A stretch of 64,000 bases of DNA from Streptomyces caatingaensis. GTDB lineage: Bacteria > Actinomycetota > Actinomycetes > Streptomycetales > Streptomycetaceae. Made by a program: the position numbers and the translations under genes. Position 1 is the stretch's first letter; each line of letters begins with the position of its first letter. The DNA lies in contig NZ_LFXA01000017.1 in assembly GCF_001187435.1 (NCBI RefSeq), forward strand, positions 434,001 to 498,000. Reading direction: 5' to 3'. A model generated the notes under the pieces. The model saw only the letters and a program-made list of their open reading frames with translations. It was not told the origin of the DNA and searched no databases. Below, piece by piece: positions 55,077 to 63,546 of this stretch.

Positions 55077-55253
55077 TCAGCCGAGGTCGAGCCCCGCGGC
55101 CAGCGCCTTCAGCCGGCGGGCGCGTTCGCCCCACCGGCCGCACTCGGCGCAGCCCCGCAGGTGCGCCTCGACCGCCGCCGGGGGGACGCCCGGCGGCGGC
55201 TCCTCGCCGTCGATGCGGGCGGACACGGCGCTTCGTACGTCACGGCAATGCAC
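55077..55253 (-). CDS. 58-residue zinc-finger anti-sigma-like protein
   Basis: A tiny protein starting at a GTG at 55253 (VHCRDVRSAV). Its H-C near the start and H-x3-C-x2-C later (AHLRGCAECGRWGERARR) form the zf-HC2/ZAS pattern of anti-sigma factors; nothing follows, so it is the zinc-binding helix domain alone, without a membrane segment or sensor domain. It diverges from the ECF sigma factor gene with 76 bp between the starts. In the usual arrangement the two are co-transcribed. It probably binds that sigma factor, perhaps in a redox- or metal-sensitive way, since its two closely spaced Cys could bind zinc or copper; that is inference. Confidence 0.72.
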   Translation of the reverse strand: MHCRDVRSAVSARIDGEEPPPGVPPAAVEAHLRGCAECGRWGERARRLKALAAGLDLG

Positions 55254-55329
55254 CCCGCCATCGTCCCCGGCGCCGGTGCGCCCGGGTGCACCGGCCCCCG
55301 TGCCGGGGGTTTCCGCGCGGGAGGCCGTC

Positions 55330-55917
55330 GTGCGTGACGACGAGACCGTGACCGCCTGGGCGCTGGCCGCGCGCGGCGGCGACGCCGACGCCGTCGAGCG
55401 CTTCATCCGCGCCACCCAGAGCGACGTCCGCCGGTACGTGGCCCGGCTGAGCGGCGATCCGCAGGGCGCCGACGACCTCCTCCAGGAGACGTACCTGCGG
55501 GCCCTGCGCTCCCTGCCCCGCTTCGAGGGGCGCTCCTCCGCCCGGACGTGGCTGCTGTCCATCGCCCGTCGCACGGTCGTGGACCGGCTGCGGTTCCTCG
55601 CGGCCCGGCCGCGGCTGTCGGACACGGACGACTGGCAGTCGGCCGCCGAGCGCACCCAGCGCGCCGAACTGCCCGGCTTCGACGAGGGCGTCGCCCTGTC
55701 GCAGCTGCTGGACCGGCTGCCCTGCGAGCGCCGCGAGGCGTTCGTGCTCACCCAGATGCTGGGCCTGCCCTACGCGGAGGCCGCGCTGGTGGCGGGCTGC
55801 CCGGTCGGGACGGTGCGGTCGCGCGTGGCGCGGGCCCGCGAGGCGCTGATCGGCCAGCTGGAGACGGCCGAGCGGGAGGCGGCGGCGCGGGTGCGGGAAC
55901 CGGCCCTCGCCGGCTGA
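55330..55917 (+). CDS. ECF-family RNA polymerase sigma factor
   Basis: A 195-residue group 4 sigma factor. Region 2 (DAVERFIRATQSDVRRYVARL, DDLLQETYLRALRSLPRFEG) and region 4 (LDRLPCERREAFVLTQMLGLPYAEAALVAGCPVGTVRSRVARA, residues about 135-177) are complete, with the -35-binding helix-turn-helix VGTVRSRVARARE. The GTG at 55330, 6 nt after GGGAGG, gives a normal length; the in-frame ATG at 55213 would read into the divergent gene. It lies between Met-rich and copper genes, so regulating the copper response is plausible. Its partner is likely the divergent 58-residue zinc-finger protein. Confidence 0.88.
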   Translation: MRDDETVTAWALAARGGDADAVERFIRATQSDVRRYVARLSGDPQGADDLLQETYLRALRSLPRFEGRSSARTWLLSIARRTVVDRLRFLAARPRLSDTDDWQSAAERTQRAELPGFDEGVALSQLLDRLPCERREAFVLTQMLGLPYAEAALVAGCPVGTVRSRVARAREALIGQLETAEREAAARVREPALAG

Positions 55918-55928
55918 GCCCGCGCACG

Positions 55929-55970
55929 GCGGAGGGGCCGCGGGGGAACGATCCCTCGCGGCCCCTCCGC
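55929..55970. terminator. perfect 14-bp hairpin between converging genes
   Basis: GCGGAGGGGCCGCG (55929-55942) pairs perfectly with CGCGGCCCCTCCGC (55957-55970) around a 14-nt loop. It separates the sigma factor gene from the converging copper chaperone gene. Confidence 0.75.
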
Positions 55971-55980
55971 ACGCCCGGCG

Positions 55981-56475
55981 CTACGTCGCGGACGACGCCG
56001 CGCTGCCCGCCGGGACGGCCACCGCCTCCGTCCGCACGGTGCCGCTCTCGCGGAACCGCAGGACGAGCGGGAGGCGCTCGCCCGCCCGCAGCCTCGGCGG
56101 GGCGGAGATCATGATGTCGGTCCCGTGCGGCGACATCTCCACCGTGCCGTGGGCGGGCACCGGCACCGACGGGAGCATCCGCATCGTGCCGGCGCCCGCC
56201 CTCACCACCGTCCTGCTGAGCATGGCGCGGCCCGCCGACGGGGCCTCGACGGACAGCAGTTCGTCGTCCCCGTCGCCGTCGTTGCGGATCCGTACGAACG
56301 CGGCCGTGTCGTCGGTGCCGAACGGGACGAGGACGCGCGCGTCCTCCACCGACACCTCGGCCGGGCGCCCCGCGGCGCCTGAGGCGGTCCAGGCGCCGAG
56401 CCCGCCGAGGGTCACGGCGCAGGCGGCCACGGGGACGAGCGCCGCCTTCGCGGTCCGCAGCAGGGTGTCCTTCAT
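55981..56475 (-). CDS. copper chaperone PCu(A)C family protein
   Basis: A 164-residue exported protein: N-terminal signal or anchor (LLRTAKAALVPVAACAVTLGG) followed by a cupredoxin-like beta domain. The copper site of the family (H(M)x10Mx21HxM) is recognisable as TMRML, EMSPHGTDIMI and the earlier AML; the first His of the motif is replaced here (RAML), so copper affinity may differ. The family delivers copper to cytochrome oxidase or scavenges it outside the membrane. Its stop follows the copper ATPase, whose 3' end overlaps its start (ATGA), so both belong to one operon. Confidence 0.82.
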   Translation of the reverse strand: MKDTLLRTAKAALVPVAACAVTLGGLGAWTASGAAGRPAEVSVEDARVLVPFGTDDTAAFVRIRNDGDGDDELLSVEAPSAGRAMLSRTVVRAGAGTMRMLPSVPVPAHGTVEMSPHGTDIMISAPPRLRAGERLPLVLRFRESGTVRTEAVAVPAGSAASSAT

Positions 56476-58811
56476 CGGGCTGCCTTTCCGGGAGCGGTGG
56501 TCCGGGGAGCGGTCGTCCCGGGACGCGGGCCGGCCGCCGGGCGGCCCGGCCGGCGGGCGGGGGCCGGCTGCCAGCCGCGCAGGCGCAGGCTGTTGCCGAC
56601 GACGAGGAGGGAGCTGGCGGACATCGCCGCCGCCGCGACCATGGGGCTGAGCAGCCCCACGGCGGCCAGCGGCACGGTGACCAGGTTGTAGCCGAAGGCC
56701 CAGGCGAGGTTGGCGCGGACGGTCACCGCGGTGCGGCGGGCCAGCCGCACCGCGTCGGCCAGGGCGCCCATGTCCTCGCGCACCAGCGTCACGTCGGCGG
56801 CGCCGATGGCGGCGTCGGTGCCGCCGCCCATGGCGATGCCGAGGTCGGCACCGGCCAGCGCGGCGGTGTCGTTGACCCCGTCGCCGATGACCGCGACCCG
56901 GTGGCCCTTCGCCCGCAGCTCCCGGACGAGCGCGGCCTTGCCCTCGGGGGTCATCCGGGCGTGCACCTCCGCGATGCCCAGCTCCGCCGCGACGGACCGG
57001 GCGGCGGCCTCGCTGTCGCCGGTGGCCAGGACGGGCCGCAGCCCGAGCCGTTTGAGGTGGTCACAGGCCCGGTAACTGCCGGACCGCACGGTGTCCCCGA
57101 GCGCGATCACGGCCTCCGCCGTCCCGTCCACCCGGACGAGCACGGCCGTCCGCCCGTGCCGCCCGGCCTCCTCGACGGCCCCGGCCAGGGCGGGGACGGC
57201 GCCGGCGTCCGGCCCGGTCGCGCGGTCCCGCGCCGTCGGCCCGTCCGCCCGTACGACCTCCACCACCCGGCCGTCCACCCGCGCCCGGACGCCCACCCCC
57301 GGCGTGGCCGTGAACTCCTCGGCGCGCGGCAGCGGTTGGGGGGCGTGGGCGTGGACCGCCCGGCCCACCGGGTGCTCCGAGCCCGCCTCCGCGGCCGCCG
57401 CGAGGCGCAGGGCCGCCTCCGCGCCGAGGCCGCCGGGGCGGGCCGTGACGGCCGCGACCGTCATCGAACCGGTCGTCAGCGTGCCGGTCTTGTCGAGGAC
57501 GACGGTGTCCACGCGGCGCAGGCCCTCCAGGGCCCGGGGGCCGCGGACGAGGATGCCGAGGCCCGCGCCGCGGCCCGTCGCGGCCAGCAGGGCGGTCGGC
57601 GTCGCCAGGCCGAGGGCGCACGGGCAGGCGACGACGAGGACCGCGACCGCCGAGGTGACCGCGGCCTGGGGGGCGGCGCCCGCGCCGAGCCAGAAGCCCA
57701 GGACCGTCACGGCCACGGAGAGGACGGCGGGGACGAAGACGCCCGCGATGGCGTCGGCGACCCGTTGCACACGGGCCTTGCCCGCCTGCGCGTCCTCCAC
57801 GAGCCGTGCGATGCGGGCCAGTTGGGTGTCCGCGCCGACCGCGTCGGCCCGTACCTCCAGCAGGCCGCCGGAGTTGACCGCGCCGCCGACGACGGCCGTG
57901 CCCGGCCCGGCCTCGACGGGCGCGCTCTCGCCCGTGACGAGCGACAGGTCCAGCGCCGAACTGCCCGAGACCACCGTGCCGTCGGTGGCGACGCGCTCGC
58001 CGGGCCGGACGACGAAGCGGTCGCCGACGCGCAGCCCGGCGATGGGGATCCGGCGCTCGGAGCCGTCGGCGGCCCGCACGACGACGTCCTTGGCGGCGAG
58101 CGACGCGAGCGCCCGCAGCGCCGAGCCCGTCCCGCGCCGCGCCCGGGACTCCAGCAGCCGGCCGGTCAGGACGAACAGCGGGACGGCCACGACCGCTTCG
58201 AGATAGACGTCGGCGGTGCCGGGCATGGCCGAGGGCCAGAGGCTGAACGGCATGCGCATGTCCGGGTTCCCGGCGCCGCCGAGGAACAGGGCGTACACCG
58301 ACCAGGAGTAGGAGGCGAGGACGCCGAGCGAGACGAGGGTGTCCATCGTCGCCGCCGCGTGCCGCAGCCCGCGCAGCGCCCGGGAGTGGAACGGCCAGGC
58401 GCCCCAGGCCGCGACGGGCGTGGCGAGGGCGAAGCACAGCCACTGCCAGTTGCGGAACTGCAGGGCCGGGACCATGGACAGCACCAGCACCGGCACCGAC
58501 AGCAGCGCGGTGATCAGCACCCGGGTGAGCGGCGATCCGTCCCCGGCGTCCGAGGGGTCCACCGGTCCGGCGGGCTCCGGCAGGGCCGCCGTGTAGCCGG
58601 CGCCCTCCACCACCTTCATCAACTCCTCGGCGGAGACGGCCGGCGGGTGGCTGATCCGCGCCCGTCCCGTGGCGAGGTTGACGCTCGCGGTCACCCCCTC
58701 CAGCCGGCCGAGCTTCTTCTCGACCCGCGCCACGCAGGCGGCGCAGGTCATGCCGCCGACGAGGAGCTCGGTCTCGGCCGCGGCGGACGTGTCCGCGGGA
58801 GGCGCGCCCAT
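56472..58811 (-). CDS. copA: copper-transporting P1B-type ATPase (CopA)
   Basis: A 779-residue heavy-metal ATPase. Residues 15-75 are an N-terminal heavy-metal-associated domain (GMTCAACVARVEKK); the transport helix carries CPC (VVACPCALGLATPTALLA); the phosphorylation motif is DKTGTLTTGS; SEHPVGRAV holds the P1B His-Pro; and GDGVNDTAAL is the hinge motif. The CPC motif points to Cu(I) export. The start at 58811 overlaps the stop of the small protein upstream by one base (TGATG). The C-terminus extends into a Pro/Arg/Thr-rich tail. It keeps cytoplasmic copper low, together with PCu(A)C and the Met-rich proteins. Confidence 0.95.
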   Translation of the reverse strand: MGAPPADTSAAAETELLVGGMTCAACVARVEKKLGRLEGVTASVNLATGRARISHPPAVSAEELMKVVEGAGYTAALPEPAGPVDPSDAGDGSPLTRVLITALLSVPVLVLSMVPALQFRNWQWLCFALATPVAAWGAWPFHSRALRGLRHAAATMDTLVSLGVLASYSWSVYALFLGGAGNPDMRMPFSLWPSAMPGTADVYLEAVVAVPLFVLTGRLLESRARRGTGSALRALASLAAKDVVVRAADGSERRIPIAGLRVGDRFVVRPGERVATDGTVVSGSSALDLSLVTGESAPVEAGPGTAVVGGAVNSGGLLEVRADAVGADTQLARIARLVEDAQAGKARVQRVADAIAGVFVPAVLSVAVTVLGFWLGAGAAPQAAVTSAVAVLVVACPCALGLATPTALLAATGRGAGLGILVRGPRALEGLRRVDTVVLDKTGTLTTGSMTVAAVTARPGGLGAEAALRLAAAAEAGSEHPVGRAVHAHAPQPLPRAEEFTATPGVGVRARVDGRVVEVVRADGPTARDRATGPDAGAVPALAGAVEEAGRHGRTAVLVRVDGTAEAVIALGDTVRSGSYRACDHLKRLGLRPVLATGDSEAAARSVAAELGIAEVHARMTPEGKAALVRELRAKGHRVAVIGDGVNDTAALAGADLGIAMGGGTDAAIGAADVTLVREDMGALADAVRLARRTAVTVRANLAWAFGYNLVTVPLAAVGLLSPMVAAAAMSASSLLVVGNSLRLRGWQPAPARRPGRPAAGPRPGTTAPRTTAPGKAAR

Positions 58812-59011
58812 CAGTGGCCCATCCCGGGCATGTCGCCCATGCCGTCGCCGGAGCCCCCGTCGGACGCGGGGCCGCCGCCGCTGCGGTGCATGCCGGGGGA
58901 GACGGGGCCGGCCGCCGACCCGACGGCGTACGCGACGCCGAACAGGGCGGCCAGCAGCAGGACGAAGCCGCAGAGCGCGGCACGGGGGACGAGGGATCGA
59001 CGTGCGGTCAT
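58811..59011 (-). CDS. small exported or anchored Met/His-rich protein
   Basis: A 66-residue protein: basic start MTARRSLVPR, one hydrophobic segment (AALCGFVLLLAALFGVAYAVG), then an outside tail of 35 residues with Met and His clustered at the end (GMHRSGG, GMGDMPGMGH). It leads the CopA-PCu(A)C operon, overlapping CopA by one base. The tail is a plausible copper-binding site handing copper to or from the ATPase; this is inference. The first line of control for the operon should lie in the 240 bp between this gene and the divergent P450 gene. Confidence 0.68.
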   Translation of the reverse strand: MTARRSLVPRAALCGFVLLLAALFGVAYAVGSAAGPVSPGMHRSGGGPASDGGSGDGMGDMPGMGH

Positions 59012-59251
59012 CGTCGCATCGTGGCACGCCGTGGGCGCCCGCCGAGGCCGCGGGCCGCCCGCCCGGCGCGTGAGGATTGTCCCTTCCGGAGCCGGGAACC
59101 GGGCGGTGCCGCCGCCCGACTACCTGAGGATCCGCTCCGGGGAGGCGGGAGGGCCGGCGAACCGTCCGGAATCCGGACGCGACGGCCGGGAACCCGCCCG
59201 CCCCACCGTACGACTTCCTGGGGGTCCACGACTCCCGAGGAGATCATCGCC

Positions 59252-60511
59252 GTGTCCCTGCCCGACCCCGTACCCCTCAGCGGCCCCGCCTACAAGAGGG
59301 ACCCCTATCCGCTCTACGCGCGGATGCGCGAGGCCGGCCCCGTGCACCGGGTGCTCTTCCCCAGCGGGGTCACCGCCTGGCTGGTGACCGGGTACGCCGC
59401 CGCGCAGCGCACCCTCGCCGACCCGCGCCTGGGCAAGAACCACGCGCTGGGCAACGACCGCTGGCGCGCCCGGGCCTCGATCATGCCCGAACCCCAGCAC
59501 TCCCGGCTCCAGGTGCACCTCCTGCACCAGGACGCCCCCCGGCACACCGTGATGCGCCGGCTGATCACCGACGCCTTCGCCCCGCGCCGCGTCGAGGCGC
59601 TGCGGCCGCGCCTCCAGGAGCTGGCGGACGCGCTCGTGGACGCCCTGCCCGCCGGCGGCGAACCGGTCGACCTCGTCGAGCACTTCGCCGCCCGCTTCCC
59701 CTTCCGGGCCCTCGCCGAGGTCATCGGCCTTCCCCCGCACCTCGCCGGGCGCTTCCGCCGCGAGTGGGGCAAGGTCGTCGCCCCCGTCGGGCCCGACGAC
59801 CCCGGGCGCCCGGCCTACGAGGCGCTGCTGCGCGGCCTGGAGGAGTACATCGCCGAGGTCGTCGCGGACCGGCGCGGCGGCGGCGACGGGCTGCTCGCCC
59901 GGCTGGTCGCCGCCCACGACACCGGCGAACTGACCCGCGCGGAACTGGACTCCATGATCTTCCAGCTCCTGGTCGCCGGGCAGGAACCCGTCACCAACCA
60001 GATCACCACCGCCCTCGTCGCCCTCTTCCGCCACCCCGAGGCACTGGAGCGGCTGCGCGCCGAGCCGCGGCTGATGCCCTCGGCCGTCGAGGAACTGCTG
60101 CGCTACGACAGCGCCTTCGAGCTCACCACCTGGCGCTTCCTCGCCGAGGACGCCGAACTCCACGGCACCCGCGTCCCGGCCGGCGACTCGGTGATCGTCT
60201 CGCTGTGCGCCGCCAACCGCGACCCCGAGCGCTTCCCCGACCCCGACACCCTCGACCTCGACCGGGACCGCGGCTCCCACCTCGCCTTCGGCCACGGCGT
60301 CCACTACTGCCCGGGCGCCGCCCTGGCCCGCGCCGAACTCCGGATCGCCCTCGGGACGTTGCTCACCCGGCTGCCCGGCCTGCGCCTCGCCGCGCCGGAC
60401 GCCGGCCTGCCCTGGATCCCGGCCGTCCTCGGCCGCGGCACGTCCGCGCTCCCCGTCCGCCACGACGGGTGCCCGTACGCGCGGCCGTCCTCGCCGGGGG
60501 AGGGCCGATGA
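59252..60511 (+). CDS. cytochrome P450 coupled to an isonitrile synthase
   Basis: A 419-residue P450. The I-helix motif is AGQEPVTNQ (residues 242-250), the ExxR helix reads EELLRYD, and the heme loop FGHGVHYCPGAA places the thiolate at Cys353. It starts at a GTG at 59252 behind GAGGAG. The next gene, an isonitrile synthase, overlaps it by ATGA, so the two form one functional unit. Fungal dityrosine formation pairs the same two families (Dit1 with the P450 Dit2), and isonitrile natural-product operons also use P450s. It probably oxidises the tyrosine- or tryptophan-isonitrile product. Confidence 0.9.
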   Translation: MSLPDPVPLSGPAYKRDPYPLYARMREAGPVHRVLFPSGVTAWLVTGYAAAQRTLADPRLGKNHALGNDRWRARASIMPEPQHSRLQVHLLHQDAPRHTVMRRLITDAFAPRRVEALRPRLQELADALVDALPAGGEPVDLVEHFAARFPFRALAEVIGLPPHLAGRFRREWGKVVAPVGPDDPGRPAYEALLRGLEEYIAEVVADRRGGGDGLLARLVAAHDTGELTRAELDSMIFQLLVAGQEPVTNQITTALVALFRHPEALERLRAEPRLMPSAVEELLRYDSAFELTTWRFLAEDAELHGTRVPAGDSVIVSLCAANRDPERFPDPDTLDLDRDRGSHLAFGHGVHYCPGAALARAELRIALGTLLTRLPGLRLAAPDAGLPWIPAVLGRGTSALPVRHDGCPYARPSSPGEGR

Positions 60512-61419
60512 CGGCCGCCGCCGACGTCCTGCGGCTGCTCCTGCCGTACCACCGCACCAGCGGACCCGGTTCCGCGGACCCCGCCGACCACCCCGAACAG
60601 CTCGCCCGGATACGGGAGTTCACCGACACCGGCGAACCCGTGCTGCTCACCCTCCCCGGCTTCCCCTGCAAGTCCCCCAACCCCGCCAAGGTGCTCGGCC
60701 ACCTCCCCGACGAGGGCGAACGGCTCTCGCTGGAGTTCCTCAACGGGCTCTGCGCGCGGATCGCCGAGGTGCACGCCCCCGGGGCGCGCCTCGTCATCTG
60801 CTCCGACGGCCACATCTTCGGCGACGTCATCGGCGTCCCCGACGCGCACATCGACGCGTACGCGGACGGCCTGCGCACCCTGATACGCGACGCGGGCCTG
60901 TCCCACCTCGACACCTTCGACCTCCGGGCCGTGCACGGCGACCTGGACCACGACGCCAAGCGCCGCCTCGTCACCGCCGCCTACGCGCCCTCCCGCGACG
61001 CCCTGCGCCACCAGGTGCGTTCCGACGAGGAGACCGCCCGCCTCTACCGCGGCATCACCCGCTTCCTCGTCGAGGACACCGCCGGCTTCGCCGGCACCCG
61101 CTCGGCCCTGCAACGGGAGTGCCGCGCCCGCGCCTACGACGTGATCGCCCGCAGCCGCGCCTGGGGCGACCTGATCGCCGACCACTTCCCGCGCTCGGTG
61201 CGCCTGTCGATCCATCCGCAGGCGGTCGGCTCGCCCAAGTTCGGCATCCGGCTGCTGGAGGCGGGGGACGCGTGGGCGACGCCGTGGCACGCGGTGGTGC
61301 TGAAGTCGGCCGACGGCCGGGCCCGGTTGGTGCGGCGGGACGAGGCGGAGGGGCGGGGGCGGCTGGTGCGGCGGGGCGGACGGCCGAGTCACTTCGAGGA
61401 GGCCCCCGGATCCCCCTGA
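60508..61419 (+). CDS. isonitrile synthase, DIT1/PvcA family
   Basis: A 303-residue protein of the DIT1/PvcA isocyanide synthase family, recognised by LTLPGFPCKSPNPAKVLG, EFLNGLCARI, CSDGHIFGDVIGV, and the C-terminal RLSIHPQ and FGIRLLEAG (metal- or substrate-binding strands). PvcA-type enzymes convert the amino group of tyrosine or tryptophan into an isonitrile using ribulose-5-phosphate. It is translationally coupled to the P450 upstream and lies next to the copper resistance operon. The C-terminal region (RARLVRRDEAEGRGRLVRRGG) carries a short duplicated LVRR unit. Its substrate is likely tyrosine, by family frequency. Confidence 0.88.
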   Translation: MTAAADVLRLLLPYHRTSGPGSADPADHPEQLARIREFTDTGEPVLLTLPGFPCKSPNPAKVLGHLPDEGERLSLEFLNGLCARIAEVHAPGARLVICSDGHIFGDVIGVPDAHIDAYADGLRTLIRDAGLSHLDTFDLRAVHGDLDHDAKRRLVTAAYAPSRDALRHQVRSDEETARLYRGITRFLVEDTAGFAGTRSALQRECRARAYDVIARSRAWGDLIADHFPRSVRLSIHPQAVGSPKFGIRLLEAGDAWATPWHAVVLKSADGRARLVRRDEAEGRGRLVRRGGRPSHFEEAPGSP

Positions 61420-61578
61420 ACGCCCTCCGGTAGGCCCGGCGGCGTCCCCACGGCGTTCCCACCGCGGCCTCGCGGCGGAGGCGCCGGCGAGGTGGGGCCG
61501 GGCGGCGGGCGACGCGTCCAGCCGCCCGGCCCGAGGGGCAGCGGGGCGCGCGTCCTCCCCGCGCCTACCCTGAGCCCC

Positions 61579-62676
61579 ATGACGATCACCAGCATCCCCC
61601 TCGATCTGTCCTTCTTCCGGCGCTTCCTCGACCGCGCCACCACCGTCCTCGTCGCCCACGCCGCGTACCTGACGGACCTCGACGCCGCCATCGGGGACGC
61701 CGACCACGGCAGCAACCTCAAGCGCGGCTTCGGCTCGGCGGCGCAGGCCGTCGCCGACGCCGGGCCCGCCACGCCCGGGGCCCTGCTCACGACCGTCGGG
61801 GTGCACCTGACCAACACCGTGGGCGGGGCCTCGGGCCCGCTGTACGGGACGGTGTTCCGGCGGATGGGCAAGATGCTGGGCGAGGACGCCGAGGTGGCGC
61901 CCGAGACGCTGGGACGGGCGCTCGCCGCGGCCGTGGCGAGCGTGCGGCGGCTGGGCGACTCGGCGCCCGGCGACGCGACGATGGTGGACGCCCTCCAGCC
62001 GGCCACCGACGCGTACATCGCGACCCTGGGCGAACGGCAGGACACCGCCGCCGCGTTGAAGGCCGCGGCCGAGGCCGCCCGCGCCGGCGCGGAGGCGACC
62101 ATTCCGCTCCAGGCGCGCCGGGGCAGGGCCAGTTACCTGGGCGAGCGCAGCATCGGGCACCAGGACCCGGGCGCCACCTCGACGGCCCTGCTGATCACCG
62201 CCCTGTACGAGGCCACCGACCCGGCGCTGTGCGCGGTCGCGCCCGAACCGCCCGTCCGGGAGGAGCCGGCGGCGGAGGAGCGCGCGCCCGGCAGGGTCGG
62301 CGTCGTCCTCGTCTCGCACAGCCGCGAACTGGCCGAGGCCGCGGCCGCGCTGGCCCGTGCGCTGTACGGGGCGGGCGGGCCGGCGCCGGTCGTGCCCGCC
62401 GGCGGCCTGCCGGAGGGCGGCGTCGGCACGAGTCCCGAGCTGGTGCGCCGGGCGGTCGAGGAGGCGGACGAGGGCGCGGGCGTGGTGCTCGTCTGCGACA
62501 TGGGCAGCGCGGTGCTCACCGCCAGGACGCTGACCGGGGAGACCGTGCGGATCGCCGACACGCCGTTCGTCGAGGGCGCGGTGGCCGCCGTCGTGACGGC
62601 GTCGGCCGGCGGCGACCTCGCGGCCGTACTGGCGGCGGCCGAGGACGCCCGCACCTACCGCAAGGTCACCGGGTGA
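61579..62676 (+). CDS. DhaL-DhaM fusion (dihydroxyacetone kinase-type)
   Basis: A 365-residue protein with two domains. Residues 1-215 are the ATP/ADP-binding DhaL domain (IGDADHGSNLKRG with the Mg-binding Asp residues; TVGGASGPLYG; GDATMVDAL; GHQDPGATST). After a Glu/Pro-rich linker, residues about 235-365 are a DhaM-type EIIA domain (VVLVSHSRELAEA with the phosphorylated His, and GAGVVLVCDMGSAVLTA). In the usual system DhaK, DhaL and DhaM pass phosphate to dihydroxyacetone; no dhaK is adjacent here. The ATG at 61579 stands alone after a 160-bp gap; the gene converges on the PIG-L gene, overlapping its 3' end by 11 bp. Confidence 0.88.
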   Translation: MTITSIPLDLSFFRRFLDRATTVLVAHAAYLTDLDAAIGDADHGSNLKRGFGSAAQAVADAGPATPGALLTTVGVHLTNTVGGASGPLYGTVFRRMGKMLGEDAEVAPETLGRALAAAVASVRRLGDSAPGDATMVDALQPATDAYIATLGERQDTAAALKAAAEAARAGAEATIPLQARRGRASYLGERSIGHQDPGATSTALLITALYEATDPALCAVAPEPPVREEPAAEERAPGRVGVVLVSHSRELAEAAAALARALYGAGGPAPVVPAGGLPEGGVGTSPELVRRAVEEADEGAGVVLVCDMGSAVLTARTLTGETVRIADTPFVEGAVAAVVTASAGGDLAAVLAAAEDARTYRKVTG

Positions 62677-63400
62677 ACAGCTCGAACGCGACGCACGGCC
62701 GGCCGCCGAACCGCCCGGCGGCCGCCGCCACGGCGCCCTCCAGGAACCCGCGGCAGTAGCGCTCCGGCTCCTCGTCGGTGAGGGCCTCGATGTACGTGCG
62801 GTGGCACAGCAGGGAGGCCACCGCGCGGTCGAGGCCCGGGCGGGCGTCCACCGCGTGCGTGGGCCGCGGGGAGGCGGCGACGGCCACGTACCGCACCCCG
62901 TCCCACGGTTCCAGGCCCTCCTCGGCGAGCTCGGGGAAGATCCAGCGGTTGCCCGCGTCGGCCACCGCGTCGAGCGCGGCCCGGCCGACGGCCCGGTGGT
63001 CGGGGGTGTTCAGGGCGGTGCCGCCCCAGGTGTCGCGGTGGTTGAGGGTCAGGAGCAGCTCCGGCCGGTGGCGGCGGACCGCGGCCGCGATGTCGCGGCG
63101 CAGCGCGGTGCCGTACGCGACGACGCCGTCCCGGTGCCCCAGGAACTCCACCGTCCGCACGCCGACCGCCGCCGCGCTCTCCCGCTGCTCGCGCTCGCGC
63201 AGCGGCCCGGCCTCGGCCGGGGGCAGGGTGCCGATGCCCGCCTCGCCGCGGGTGGCCAGCACGTACACGCACGCGCGGCCGCCGTCGAGCCAGGTGGCGA
63301 CGGCGGCCGAGGCACCGTACTCCAGGTCGTCGGGGTGGGCGACGACCGCGAGGGCGCGCCGCCAGTCGGTGGGCATCTCCTGGAGCTGCGGGCCGGGCAT
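62666..63400 (-). CDS. PIG-L family deacetylase
   Basis: A 244-residue LmbE/PIG-L-type zinc deacetylase. The N-terminal motif AVVAHPDDLEYG holds the His-Asp-Asp zinc site and catalytic Asp; the later LTLNHRDTWGG and CHRTYIEAL contain further His candidates. Family members remove N-acetyl groups from sugars (mycothiol biosynthesis MshB, teicoplanin and bacillithiol enzymes). The gene stands alone; an acetylated sugar or small metabolite is the likely substrate but cannot be named. The ATG at 63400 has GGAGAG upstream, and the 3' end overlaps the converging DhaL-DhaM gene by 11 bp. Confidence 0.87.
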   Translation of the reverse strand: MPGPQLQEMPTDWRRALAVVAHPDDLEYGASAAVATWLDGGRACVYVLATRGEAGIGTLPPAEAGPLREREQRESAAAVGVRTVEFLGHRDGVVAYGTALRRDIAAAVRRHRPELLLTLNHRDTWGGTALNTPDHRAVGRAALDAVADAGNRWIFPELAEEGLEPWDGVRYVAVAASPRPTHAVDARPGLDRAVASLLCHRTYIEALTDEEPERYCRGFLEGAVAAAAGRFGGRPCVAFELFTR

Positions 63401-63546
63401 CGGCTCTCCTCGGGTCGCGTGCGCCGAACGTCCGCAGCGTACGAGGGAGAAGTTCGCGGTTCCCGGGAACTCGGCCGGTATGTCCGCCGACTACTGGTCC
63501 GGGCCCGCAGCGGCGGGCCCGAGCGGAACGATTCCTGGAGTGTTTG

